From assembly GCF_035621135.1 (NCBI RefSeq), contig NZ_CP141728.1, positions 2,294,001 to 2,358,000 on the forward strand: DNA of 64,000 bases, written 5' to 3'. The stretch is from Sinanaerobacter sp. ZZT-01 (GTDB lineage Bacteria; Bacillota; Clostridia; Peptostreptococcales; Anaerovoracaceae). The translations under genes and the position numbers were made by a program. Shown here in pieces: positions 45,229 through 54,532 of the stretch. The notes beneath the pieces are model-generated. The model worked only from the letters and a program-made list of their open reading frames with translations, was not told the DNA's origin and searched no databases. Position 1 is the first letter of the stretch; each line of letters starts with the position of its first letter.

Positions 45229-45946
45229 TAAAATGGTAAAGTGCATAAATTGGACTTTAAATCAGATGATATGGTTTTTCTTTCACCGAAAGAGGAGAAA
45301 AATCTTTTATATTGGGGGAACTGACGTATTACCGCCACCGCTGACTGCAGAAGAAGAAGCGGAGTTGATGGAACAGATGGAAAGCAACACAGAAGCTGTA
45401 CGTACTATTTTAATAGAACGTAACCTAAGACTTGTTGTATATATTGCAAAGAAATTCGAGAATGCAGGGATCAACATTGAAGATTTAATTTCAATTGGAA
45501 CGATTGGGTTAATTAAGGCAGTAAATACATTTAAGAAAGATAAGAATATCAAATTGGCTACCTATGCCTCAAGATGCATAGAGAATGAAATTCTGATGCA
45601 TTTAAGACGCACCAGTAAGAATCGCACAGAAGTTTCTTTTGATGAACCGCTGAATGTAGACTGGGATGGAAATGAACTGCTGCTTTCTGATATTTTAGGA
45701 ACGGAAACAGATATCGTATATAACCATATTGAAGAAGAAGTCAATCGCAATCTATTGATTTATGCACTGAAACAATTGACTCCTCGGGAACGAAAAATAA
45801 TGGAAATGCGTTTTGGTTTGATTAATGGAAGAGAAATGACTCAAAAGGAGGTAGCGGATTTTATGGGGATCTCTCAGTCTTATATTTCTAGACTAGAGAA
45901 AAAAATAATTTCTCGCCTGCAAAAGGAAATTAAGAAGCTAGGATAG
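45221..45946 (+). CDS. sigE: RNA polymerase sigma-E (mother cell, early)
   Basis: Pro-sigma-E of 241 residues. The first ~30 residues form an amphipathic pro-sequence ending before [13 protein letters not shown], the conserved processing site. Region 2 ([17 protein letters not shown]) and region 4 helix-turn-helix ([12 protein letters not shown]) are intact. Terminates in TAG with TAA nine codons later. Overlaps spoIIGA. Confidence 0.95.
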   Translation: MFSKMVKCINWTLNQMIWFFFHRKRRKIFYIGGTDVLPPPLTAEEEAELMEQMESNTEAVRTILIERNLRLVVYIAKKFENAGINIEDLISIGTIGLIKAVNTFKKDKNIKLATYASRCIENEILMHLRRTSKNRTEVSFDEPLNVDWDGNELLLSDILGTETDIVYNHIEEEVNRNLLIYALKQLTPRERKIMEMRFGLINGREMTQKEVADFMGISQSYISRLEKKIISRLQKEIKKLG

Positions 45947-46035
45947 AATAAAATTGCCAGTCATTGTACATAAATAATAAGGACGGTGCATTAATGCTTT
46001 GGGGGACAAAAAAAGAATGCGGAGGACCTTTTTTC

Positions 46036-46806
46036 ATGGCAGGCAAAGTAGAAATTTGCGGTGTGAATACATCAAAGCTTCCGGTCTATAAGGATGCGGA
46101 AATGAAGAGGATGATCGAGAAAATAAAAGGGGGGGATAAACAGACAAGAGACGAATTTATTAGAGGAAATCTGCGATTGGTATTAAGTGTGATTCAGAGA
46201 TTTAATAACCGGGGTGAAAATTCAGATGATCTTTTTCAGGTCGGATGTATTGGATTGATTAAGGCCTTGGATAATTTTGATACGGCACATGAGGTTAAAT
46301 TTTCGACTTATGCAGTGCCGATGATTATTGGAGAAATTCGGCGCTATTTAAGAGATAATAACGCCATTCGAGTCAGCCGTTCTTTGCGGGATACCGCATA
46401 CAAAGCGCTGCAGGCAAAGGAACATCTGATGCGTCAAAACCAAAGAGAAGCTACGGTTATGGAAATTGCGGCGGAATTAGATATACCCAGAGAAGACGTG
46501 GTTTTAGCACTTGACTCGATACAGGAACCAATTTCACTGTTTGAACCGGTTTTTCATGATGACGGTGATGCCATTTATGTAATGGACCAGGTTCGAGATA
46601 CTAAAAATACGGATGCACATTGGGTAGAAAATCTTTCTTTATCCGAAGCGATGAAAAAGCTGACACTTAGGGAACGCCATATATTAACCATGCGTTTTTT
46701 TGATGGCAAAACACAAATGGAAGTTGCGGATGAGATCGGAATCAGCCAGGCTCAGGTTTCCAGATTAGAAAAAGGAGCATTGGAAAAAATGCGAAGACAA
46801 TTATAA
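46036..46806 (+). CDS. sigG: RNA polymerase sigma-G (forespore, late)
   Basis: Sigma factor of 256 residues. I choose ATG 46036, nine bases after GGAGGA, which gives MAGKVEICGVNTSKLPV as in SigG; the frame extends upstream to 45964 without family sequence. Regions 2, 3 and 4 complete. Follows sigE by 90 bases, the usual order. Confidence 0.94.
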   Translation: MAGKVEICGVNTSKLPVYKDAEMKRMIEKIKGGDKQTRDEFIRGNLRLVLSVIQRFNNRGENSDDLFQVGCIGLIKALDNFDTAHEVKFSTYAVPMIIGEIRRYLRDNNAIRVSRSLRDTAYKALQAKEHLMRQNQREATVMEIAAELDIPREDVVLALDSIQEPISLFEPVFHDDGDAIYVMDQVRDTKNTDAHWVENLSLSEAMKKLTLRERHILTMRFFDGKTQMEVADEIGISQAQVSRLEKGALEKMRRQL

Positions 46807-46834
46807 AGAATAAGAAAGTTCATGATTTGATAGC

Positions 46835-46861
46835 GCTCTTTTTGAAAGGGCGTTATTTTTA
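46835..46861 (+). terminator. Probable terminator after sigG
   Basis: The short inverted repeat AGCGCTCTTT...AAAGGGCGTT (three G-U) with a small loop, followed by ATTTTTAT. The space to 47005 otherwise holds TTTGATA/TATCAAA half-sites at about 46878-46913. Confidence 0.55.
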
Positions 46862-47004
46862 TATAGGAAAATGATCTGTTTGATATAAAATAACAATATA
46901 ATTTTCTATCAAATGGCAGCAAAAATATTTTCAATTTTGATAGGAATCTGATAGAATAAGCCGATTACTTTTGGTATGATAAAAAGAAACAAATACAGGA
47001 AACA

Positions 47005-48396
47005 ATGGAGCAGCTTATGTTAACATTTCTACAAAGAAACACGTATTTTCGGCAAGAAAAGGGGTTTTATCGCAAGGTATTATATATTGCAATTCCGATT
47101 GTTTTGCAAAATATGATCAGCATCGGTTTGAATATCATTGATACTCTGATGGTAGGGCGGGTTGGTGTCCTGGAACTGGCAGCCGTTGGTGCAGGTAATC
47201 AAATATATTTTATTTTTACAACTATATGTTATGGGATTTTCAGCGGAGCTGCGGTTTACACTGCACAGTATTGGGGGATAAAAGATATTAAAAACATTCG
47301 AAAAGTGCTGGGAATTGATTATGTAGTAGCAATTTTTATGGCGCTTGTTGTTTCTTTTTGTGTATGGATATTTGCACCGGATATATTATGGCTCTTTGCG
47401 AGAAATACTTCTGTTATTGAGTTGGGAAGTAAGTACCTTAGGGTGGCATGTTTTTCTTATCTGTTTACTGCGGTATCCTTTGCCATTAATTATAATTGTA
47501 GGTCTATTCAGCAGCTAAAGGTTCCTACTATTATTAATGCTACTGCACTTCTTATAAATACGATATTAAATTACGGGCTTATTTATGGCAATTTAGGTTT
47601 ACCCGAGATGGGGGTAAGAGGAGCGGCAATTGCAACAGTTATTGCGAGAATTTTAGAAACGATTGTTTTGCTTACCTATATTTATCATCATCCGGAACAC
47701 CCTTTAGCAGGGCAAATGAGCGAGCTGTTCTCGTTTAGCCGTACAATGTTTAAAAAAGTGATGAAAACGGCGGTACCGGTTGTACTCTCGGAAAGCGGGT
47801 GGAGCATAGCGACGGCAATTACTTTTATTGCTTATGGGATTTTGGGTGCATCCGCTCTTGCAGTGGTTCAAGTAGCATCGGTTGTCAATGAATTCTTTCA
47901 GTCACTATTTTTTGGAATTGGCAATGCTGCTGCCGTTATGCTGGGAGAAAAATTGGGACGTGGCGAGACAGAAAAAGCCGAAAGCTACAGCCAGACATTT
48001 TTAAGAGTTTTGTTTGTAATGAGTGTTGTGATTACAGCTTTCTTAATTTTAATACGAGGAGGGATTGCAGATTTGTATCAATTTGATGCGATGACAGAAG
48101 AATTGCTGATGAACACGCTTTTTGTATGGTCATTATTCTTAGGACCGAAAATGATTGTTTATATACTCGTTTGCGGTATTTTGCGCTCCGGAGGAGATAC
48201 ACAGTTCACAATGGTGTTTGACTTGGCAGGAAATTGGTTGCTTGGAATCCCGCTTGCTTTTTTAGGAGTTCTTGTCTTTCATCTTTCACTTCCCCTTGCA
48301 GTGGGACTTTCTTCTATGAGTGAGATTGTAAAAGCAATAATTTTTTGGCGAAGATATAAAAGTAAAAAATGGATTCGTATTTTAATTGAATCATAA
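47005..48396 (+). CDS. MATE family efflux transporter
   Basis: Twelve-helix efflux protein of 463 residues, MATE family, exchanging cations for drugs or metabolites. Internal repeat: residues about 25-230 and 245-450. The start is ATG 47005 or 47017; the ribosome-binding site is weak (ACAGGAAAC). Convergent with the next gene without a spacer. Confidence 0.88.
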   Translation: MEQLMLTFLQRNTYFRQEKGFYRKVLYIAIPIVLQNMISIGLNIIDTLMVGRVGVLELAAVGAGNQIYFIFTTICYGIFSGAAVYTAQYWGIKDIKNIRKVLGIDYVVAIFMALVVSFCVWIFAPDILWLFARNTSVIELGSKYLRVACFSYLFTAVSFAINYNCRSIQQLKVPTIINATALLINTILNYGLIYGNLGLPEMGVRGAAIATVIARILETIVLLTYIYHHPEHPLAGQMSELFSFSRTMFKKVMKTAVPVVLSESGWSIATAITFIAYGILGASALAVVQVASVVNEFFQSLFFGIGNAAAVMLGEKLGRGETEKAESYSQTFLRVLFVMSVVITAFLILIRGGIADLYQFDAMTEELLMNTLFVWSLFLGPKMIVYILVCGILRSGGDTQFTMVFDLAGNWLLGIPLAFLGVLVFHLSLPLAVGLSSMSEIVKAIIFWRRYKSKKWIRILIES

Positions 48397-49713
48397 TTAA
48401 AATTTTGCTTTTCCACTGATTGGAAATAAGAGAAAAGATGAAATCGGAATACTGTACATATAAAAAGCGAAAGGCAGATAAGCCGCATTATGTACTCCCA
48501 GCATTGAAATTGGAACAAAAGAAGCAACACACCAGGGAATCAGTCCTGCTATAATAATTGTGCTGTTGGAAATATCTAAAGCGAATTGATTCTGCTCGGT
48601 ATCTTTATAACAGGGCTTCATAATATCATGCGTAATGATGGTGGCTATGGTCTGATTACAGCCGAACGCACAGGAGAGCATACCCACAATGGCTGTGAGA
48701 CCGAAGCGACGCCTTGGAGAACGATTGTATTTTTGGATTAAGATCTCCAAGCTTTCAAAGGCATGGATGCACTCAAATATACCTGCAAGCGAGCAGGAAA
48801 TAAACAACATGACGTAAGTAATCAGCATGGAGCGGATACCTCCGCTTGATAAAACACCGGACAGTGGTCCGCTTTCAAATGTAACGCCGAGAAGCATTGC
48901 TTTTAGAACCGATAAGAAAGTTGCCTTCTGTATAGTGAGACTGAGCAGCAGAGCAGAAAGTATACTTAAGAACATAGAAGATTTTACGCCTACCTTTAGC
49001 ACAGGAAGCAGGAATAAGATCAATGCTGGTATTAACATGAGCGGTGATATAACAAATGAAGTTGTCAAAGCGGATGGAAGCGGGCTGTTTGCCAGCTTCA
49101 GAGGATGAAAGAGAGAAAATCCGCCGTAAAACACGATAGATAAAAGAAAAGGAAGTATACAGGAAAGGCTCATATTTTTTACATTGGTCATATGCTCTAC
49201 GTTTGTAACCGTTGCAGTAAGTGCTGCGGCAGAAGAAACGGGAGACCCGCGGTCGCCGAAATAGACCCCGGACATAATGGCTCCGGTCATAAGGGAAAGT
49301 GGTATATTCCCGCCTCTAGCAAGTGTGATGAGTGCGATACCCATGGTACTGACTGCTCCGAAAGAGCTTCCGATTAAAAAGGAGATTAGAGCGCAGATTA
49401 GGAACGAGAACAAGACAAACCAATTCGGTGCAATATAGTTTAAACAATAGTACATTAAAGTAGGAAGCGTTCCAGCTGTAATCCATACGCTCATGATACA
49501 GCCGATTAGCAGAAAAATCTGCAAAATAAGAAAGGAACGCTTTCCACCTTCATAGGACATCAAAAGTATTTCTTTGTTTGTTTTGCCTTTTTTCTTTGCG
49601 ATACATGTAAAAATAATCCAGCAGAGAAAGAGAGCATATCCTAAGAAGAACCCTTTTTGCACAGCAATCATTAATAAAAGAAAACAGAGAAACAAACCAA
49701 TTAATATGTCCAT
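48397..49713 (-). CDS. NhaC-family Na+/H+ antiporter-like protein
   Basis: Membrane protein of 438 residues with about ten helices; GAIMSGVYFGDRGSPVSSAAALTATV is the NhaC core. Shorter than the protein at 27264. Probably cotranscribed with prfC, 17 bases upstream. Substrate unknown. Its stop abuts the MATE stop. Confidence 0.84.
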   Translation of the reverse strand: MDILIGLFLCFLLLMIAVQKGFFLGYALFLCWIIFTCIAKKKGKTNKEILLMSYEGGKRSFLILQIFLLIGCIMSVWITAGTLPTLMYYCLNYIAPNWFVLFSFLICALISFLIGSSFGAVSTMGIALITLARGGNIPLSLMTGAIMSGVYFGDRGSPVSSAAALTATVTNVEHMTNVKNMSLSCILPFLLSIVFYGGFSLFHPLKLANSPLPSALTTSFVISPLMLIPALILFLLPVLKVGVKSSMFLSILSALLLSLTIQKATFLSVLKAMLLGVTFESGPLSGVLSSGGIRSMLITYVMLFISCSLAGIFECIHAFESLEILIQKYNRSPRRRFGLTAIVGMLSCAFGCNQTIATIITHDIMKPCYKDTEQNQFALDISNSTIIIAGLIPWCVASFVPISMLGVHNAAYLPFAFYMYSIPISSFLLFPISGKAKF

Positions 49714-49730
49714 GAGAAAATGCCTTTCTA

Positions 49731-51323
49731 TTAGATTGTAAGAATATGATTCACGTCCAATGCTTCAATCAATGTGATTTCTTTATAGCGCTCAATAAAG
49801 TAATTTAAAGTAAACTGATTCGCAAAGAGAATAAGAGGGCGTTCATAGTGATCGAAAACCAGCATGCATCTAGAATCCAAACATTCCTTAGCGAGCTCCA
49901 ATTGCTCCGGTTTAATCCATCTTGCTACATTGAAATCCAAACTTTGCATCCGAATATCTGCATTATATTCATTTTTTAAACGATATTCAAAAACTTCAAA
50001 TTGTAGAATCCCGACTGCACCGATTACAACCTCATTATATAAGTTACGGTATACTTGTATGGCTCCTTCTTGTGCGAGCTGCGAAACACCCTTCTGAAAG
50101 TGCTTTGCCTTTAAAGAATTTACAGGAGTCACCAAGGAAAACAGCTCCGGCGGAAAGGTTGGCAGAGGTTCAAAGAAAAGAGGCTCCTTGTTTGTTGACA
50201 GAGTATCTCCTATTTGGTAATTGCCAGTGTCATAAATTCCGATTACGTCACCTGCATAAGCTTTATCGATGGTTTCACGTGCATTTGCCATAAGCTGAGT
50301 AGATTGACTCAATTTAATCGGTTTGCCGGTTCTGGAAAGTGTTACAGTCATGCCTCTCTCAAATACCCCGGAACAGATGCGGAGGAAAGCCAAACGGTCA
50401 CGATGTGCGGGATTCATATTTGCTTGAATTTTAAAAATAAATCCGGTGAAGTTTTTATCAGTAGGTTCTACTTGTCCGCTTGTTGTTTTTCTGGGACCCG
50501 GAGCAGGAGACAAATCAAGAAAATGATTCAAAAATGTTGTGACACCGAAGTCGGCAAGAGCTGATCCGAAAAAAACTGGTGAGAGTTTGCCTGCACGAAT
50601 CTCTTCTTCATCATAAATGTTTCCGGCACCTGTAATCAATTCGATTTCTGCTCGAAGGCTTTTTAGGTTAAAAGAGGTGAGGATATCCTCTAATTCAGGA
50701 CCGAAGACCCCGTCTTCTCCTAATGGAATGGTTTTCTTTTGCTTATATAGGTGAACCACATTTTCCAAGCGGTCGTATATACCTTGAAAATTTAATCCAC
50801 AGCCGATCGGCCAGGTGACAGCAACAGATGGCATGCCGAGAACTTCTTCTAATTCTTCCATTGCATCGAGCGGATCTTTTGCTTCACGGTCAAATTTATT
50901 GATAAAAGTAAAGATGGGGATACCGCGCATACTGCAGACTTGGAAAAGCTTCTTTGTCTGTGATTCAATACCTTTGGCACCGTCGATAACCATAACGGCA
51001 CTGTCTACCGAAGTTAAAATTCGGTAAGTATCCTCGCCGAAGTCATTGTGACCGGGTGTATCCATAATGGAAATTACTTTTTCTCTGTAATGAAACTGCA
51101 TAACGGAAGAGGTAACTGAAATACCACGTTGCTTCTCAATTTCCATCCAGTCCGATGTTGCGAATTTTGCATTTCTTTTTGCTTTCACACTTCCGGCTTC
51201 GCGAATGGCACCGCCATGAAGGAGAAGCTTTTCAGTCAATGTCGTTTTACCGGCATCCGGATGTGAGATGATACCAAAGATGCGTCGTTTTTGTGTTTCT
51301 TCTTGTAATTGCTGTTCTGTCAT
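49731..51323 (-). CDS. prfC: Peptide chain release factor 3
   Basis: Translational GTPase of 530 residues. P-loop SHPDAGKTTL, switch GISVTSSVM, G3 DTPGHNDF and NKFDREA (G4) are present, followed by beta-barrel and C-terminal domains. It recycles RF1/RF2. In a cell that reads UAG as Pyl, factors acting at UAG affect how often it is suppressed, but no direct link is shown. Divergent from ylmC. Confidence 0.94.
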   Translation of the reverse strand: MTEQQLQEETQKRRIFGIISHPDAGKTTLTEKLLLHGGAIREAGSVKAKRNAKFATSDWMEIEKQRGISVTSSVMQFHYREKVISIMDTPGHNDFGEDTYRILTSVDSAVMVIDGAKGIESQTKKLFQVCSMRGIPIFTFINKFDREAKDPLDAMEELEEVLGMPSVAVTWPIGCGLNFQGIYDRLENVVHLYKQKKTIPLGEDGVFGPELEDILTSFNLKSLRAEIELITGAGNIYDEEEIRAGKLSPVFFGSALADFGVTTFLNHFLDLSPAPGPRKTTSGQVEPTDKNFTGFIFKIQANMNPAHRDRLAFLRICSGVFERGMTVTLSRTGKPIKLSQSTQLMANARETIDKAYAGDVIGIYDTGNYQIGDTLSTNKEPLFFEPLPTFPPELFSLVTPVNSLKAKHFQKGVSQLAQEGAIQVYRNLYNEVVIGAVGILQFEVFEYRLKNEYNADIRMQSLDFNVARWIKPEQLELAKECLDSRCMLVFDHYERPLILFANQFTLNYFIERYKEITLIEALDVNHILTI

Positions 51324-51511
51324 ATTTATAAAAAATCCTTTCTGATTAGAGAGTCTTTTCTGAATTTGAAATAGACCACAAACATAATATCATATTTTAA
51401 ACCAATGTAACATATCTTTATTATGAAATAAATATTATGAAATTAGTATAAAAAAAGAAAATGAGTAAGAAGAAAGTTTAAATATGTTGACCGAATAGGG
51501 AGGATGCTAAT

Positions 51512-51844
51512 ATGATAAGTACACAAGACATTAAACAAAAAGAAGTGATTAATATCTATGATGGAAAGAGCCTGGGTTTTGTGGAGGATTTGGAAGTAAA
51601 TTTAGAAAAGGGGACCATAGAAGGCATTATCGTACCTATGCAGCGTAGCTTTTTTTCATTTTTTGGACGCAATGACGAGCAGGTAATTAAATGGAAAGAT
51701 ATTAAAAGAATCGGTGATGATGTGATATTAGTTGATGTCAGTGCTGGATTTGAAGAAGAATTTATTTATACCTCTTCTAAGAAAAATAAAGGAATTAATA
51801 TAAATATGGAAGATTTTACAGAAAACGGGGATTTAGAAGACTGA
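51512..51844 (+). CDS. YlmC/YmxH family PRC-barrel protein
   Basis: 110 residues, PRC-barrel fold, YlmC/YmxH family, associated with sporulation in Firmicutes. Conserved IKQKEVINIYDGKSLGFVEDLEV at 7-29 and GIIVPMQRSFFSFFGR at 38-53. AGGGAGG nine bases before ATG. Function unknown. Confidence 0.85.
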   Translation: MISTQDIKQKEVINIYDGKSLGFVEDLEVNLEKGTIEGIIVPMQRSFFSFFGRNDEQVIKWKDIKRIGDDVILVDVSAGFEEEFIYTSSKKNKGININMEDFTENGDLED

Positions 51845-51857
51845 TAAAAGAAAAGCC

Positions 51858-51886
51858 TTGCATAAACCAGTATAAATCGGTAAAAT
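51858..51886 (+). promoter_or_regulatory. Promoter of nrdR
   Basis: -35 TTGCAT (51858-51863), spacer 17, -10 TAAAAT (51881-51886). A small hairpin, GGCAGT-CAG-ACTGCC, follows at 51913-51927. Confidence 0.6.
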
Positions 51887-51946
51887 CTAGGTAATACATG
51901 AATCGCAAGGAAGGCAGTCAGACTGCCGGTAGAGGGGGAAAGACCT

Positions 51947-52444
51947 ATGAGATGCCCATTTTGTGAAAATGCAGATACACGTGTAATCGATTCTAGGCCG
52001 ACAGAGGAAGGACATGCTATTCGGCGCAGAAGGGAATGCGACAATTGCGGAAAACGATTTACTACTTATGAAAAAGTGGAAGCTGTTTTTTTCATGGTTG
52101 TAAAAAAAGATGGCAGCCGTGAGGCGTTTGATCGTAATAAAGTAATGAATGGAATTATAAAGGCTTGTGAGAAAAGGCCCGTTTCGATTGCATCCATTGA
52201 AAACATTGTCAATGAGATCGAGCGGGGCTTGAATAATATGATGGAAAAAGAAATTGAGAGCAAAATCATCGGAGAAGTGATAATGGAACACTTAAAAGAT
52301 TTAGATGAAGTTGCATATGTTCGATTTGCTTCGGTATATCGTCAGTTTAAGGATGTCAACACTTTTGTTGCGGAAATTGAAAAGTTGCTTAGCCATGGTA
52401 AGGATGGAAAGGATGCGATTAAAAAATATGAAGAAGGCGTTTAA
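51947..52444 (+). CDS. nrdR: Transcriptional repressor NrdR
   Basis: 165 residues: N-terminal zinc ribbon [17 protein letters not shown] with [10 protein letters not shown], then an ATP-cone domain. Represses ribonucleotide reductase genes in response to dATP/ATP. GAGGGGG upstream of ATG. The gene overlaps cmk. Confidence 0.94.
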   Translation: MRCPFCENADTRVIDSRPTEEGHAIRRRRECDNCGKRFTTYEKVEAVFFMVVKKDGSREAFDRNKVMNGIIKACEKRPVSIASIENIVNEIERGLNNMMEKEIESKIIGEVIMEHLKDLDEVAYVRFASVYRQFKDVNTFVAEIEKLLSHGKDGKDAIKKYEEGV

Positions 52445-53078
52445 AATTGCAGTGGATGGTCCTTCCGGTTCCGGAAAGAGCACCATTGCAAAAAAGGTTG
52501 CAAAAAAGCTTGAAATTGAATATATTGATACAGGTGCGATGTACCGTGCTGTGGGATATAAAATGATCTGTGAGGGCATATCGAGAGGAGAAACAAATCG
52601 GATAAGGGAAATACTGAGCCGTACCGAAATTGATTTTCGAGGAACGGATATTTTTTTGGATGGGATTTGCATCAGTAATAAAATCCGTACTCCGGAGGTC
52701 GCAAAAATGGCGTCTTCCTTCTCGGCTTTACCGGAGGTGAGAGAAAAGCTTGTAGAACTGCAGCGAAAGATGGCAGGAGAAAAAAGCATCATTATGGATG
52801 GACGAGATATTGGTACAAATGTTTTATCCGATGCAGAATATAAAGTATTCCTTACCGCCTCTATAAGAGAACGAGCATTGCGCCGTTGGAAAGAAATGAA
52901 GGACAAGGGTGAAGAAATCTCATTGAAACAAGTGGAAGATGAAATGATTCAGAGAGATTTTAATGATGCGACTAGAACAATCAATCCTTTACGTAAAGCA
53001 AAGGGCGCTTTAGAAATTGACACGACGGAAATGACAATTGAAGAAGTGGTTGAAACGATTATTCAATCAATTAAATAA
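52428..53078 (+). CDS. cmk: Cytidylate kinase
   Basis: CMP/dCMP kinase of 216 residues. Walker [11 protein letters not shown] (about 10-19), [10 protein letters not shown] substrate motif, GRDIGTNV. Start ATG 52428 gives [14 protein letters not shown] 52413 is an alternative with a slightly better site (AAGGA). It overlaps nrdR by 17 bases. Confidence 0.92.
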   Translation: MKKAFKIAVDGPSGSGKSTIAKKVAKKLEIEYIDTGAMYRAVGYKMICEGISRGETNRIREILSRTEIDFRGTDIFLDGICISNKIRTPEVAKMASSFSALPEVREKLVELQRKMAGEKSIIMDGRDIGTNVLSDAEYKVFLTASIRERALRRWKEMKDKGEEISLKQVEDEMIQRDFNDATRTINPLRKAKGALEIDTTEMTIEEVVETIIQSIK

Positions 53079-53113
53079 AAAAGGTGAAACCCGTAAATGG
53101 TTTCACCTTTTTT
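53079..53113. terminator. Intrinsic terminator
   Basis: A/T-flanked stem of 13 bases (53079-53091 with 53099-53111), loop 7, T-run 53108-53113. Serves cmk; probably also bidirectional toward the convergent gene at 53143. Confidence 0.88.
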
Positions 53114-53142
53114 ATCAAGGTTTTTCTATTAGAGATATTTCT

Positions 53143-54381
53143 TTATAACTCATGCATAAATAATCCACTCCCAAGCTTTGGCTCAAACCAAGTTGATTTA
53201 GGAGGCATGACCTTTCCCTCATCTGAAACGCTTAAGAGATCCGAAATAGAAACCGGATATAAGGCAAAAGCAATCTGCATATCCGTCTGGCAACGCCGTT
53301 CCAGTTCTTTTAGTCCGCGAATCCCACCAACAAAATCAATTCGTTTGTCAGTACGAGGGTCTTTAATCCCTAAGAGTGGGTCCAATACATTGTTTTGCAG
53401 TATGGATACATCTAAGCCTTCAATAATATCTTCTGACAGAATCGAGTTTTTAGCGGCTAGCTTATACCAGACATTATCAAGAAACATGGAGAAAGTATGC
53501 TTTTCATCCGGAACATACGGAGTTTCCTGTGCGGGAGTTACTTCAAAATGGAATGATAGTTTTTTGAGAAATTGTTCCTTTGAATATCCATTTAAATCCT
53601 TAATGACACGGTTATAGTCATAAATCTTTAGGTCTTCATCCGGAAAGATGACTGCCATATAAAAATTAAATTCTTCTTCTCCTGTAAAGTTGGGAGATTC
53701 TTCTCTTCGTTTCAAACCAACCTTGACGGCTGAGGCGGAGCGGTGGTGGCCATCTGCAATATAGAGCGAAGGAATTTGATTAAATTGTTCCATGAGGAAG
53801 CGGAGAGTTGCTTCTTCATCGATCTTCCAAAGAATGTGACCAATTCCGTCTTTTGTTAAAAAGTCGTATTCAGGGTTATGGATTTGTGTCCATTCCTGGA
53901 TTACTTCATCAATTGCCGTTTTTCTTCGATAGGTAAGAAAAACTGGTTCCGTATTTGCATTGCAAATATCAAAGTGACGAATACGATCCAATTCCTTCTC
54001 TATGCGGGTAAATTCATGCTTTTTGATGATATTATTTTGATAGTCATCAACTGATACACAAGCAACGAGTCCCGTTTGCATACGGCCGTCCATCGTTTGG
54101 CGGTAAATATAAAACATCGGTTTTTCTTCTCGTAGAAGAATCTTTTTTGTTAATAGTTCTGAGATATTCTGTTTCGCTTTTTTATATACTTCCTCACTAT
54201 AAGGATCGTTGCATTCAGGCAAGTCAATTTCTGAACGGCAGACATGTAAAAAGCTATAAGGATTTCCAGATGCCATCTCTGCGGCTTCCGAACGATTCAT
54301 TACATCGTAGGGAAGCGATATTACTTGATTTGCAAACGCTGCTGCGGGTCGTATTGCTTCAAACGGTCTTATTATTGCCAT
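53143..54381 (-). CDS. DUF1015 family protein
   Basis: Conserved protein of 412 residues, DUF1015 family, often next to serine/D-3-phosphoglycerate genes in clostridia. ATG 54381 is five bases after GGAGG; the upstream ATG at 54393 has none. Motifs: FEAIRPAAAFANQVISLPYDVMNR-type N-terminus split over residues 6-30, and IADGHHRSASA near 215. Function unknown. Confidence 0.85.
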   Translation of the reverse strand: MAIIRPFEAIRPAAAFANQVISLPYDVMNRSEAAEMASGNPYSFLHVCRSEIDLPECNDPYSEEVYKKAKQNISELLTKKILLREEKPMFYIYRQTMDGRMQTGLVACVSVDDYQNNIIKKHEFTRIEKELDRIRHFDICNANTEPVFLTYRRKTAIDEVIQEWTQIHNPEYDFLTKDGIGHILWKIDEEATLRFLMEQFNQIPSLYIADGHHRSASAVKVGLKRREESPNFTGEEEFNFYMAVIFPDEDLKIYDYNRVIKDLNGYSKEQFLKKLSFHFEVTPAQETPYVPDEKHTFSMFLDNVWYKLAAKNSILSEDIIEGLDVSILQNNVLDPLLGIKDPRTDKRIDFVGGIRGLKELERRCQTDMQIAFALYPVSISDLLSVSDEGKVMPPKSTWFEPKLGSGLFMHEL

Positions 54382-54532
54382 GATATCCTCCAATCAAACG
54401 CTGTTCTAATATTCATAATTATAGAGCTTTTTTTTTCTTATTTCAATGTTATTGTTTTCACAGGCATAAAATCTCTACTCTTTGGAAAAAATTTTATATA
54501 GAAGAAAAAGTAGTGAAATGTAAAGAAGTATT

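Noticed and set aside
45226-45231. UAG readthrough in spoIIGA and sigE as further Pyl proteins
   Set aside because: spoIIGA has TAA directly after TAG and sigE has TAA nine codons later; no conserved downstream domain.
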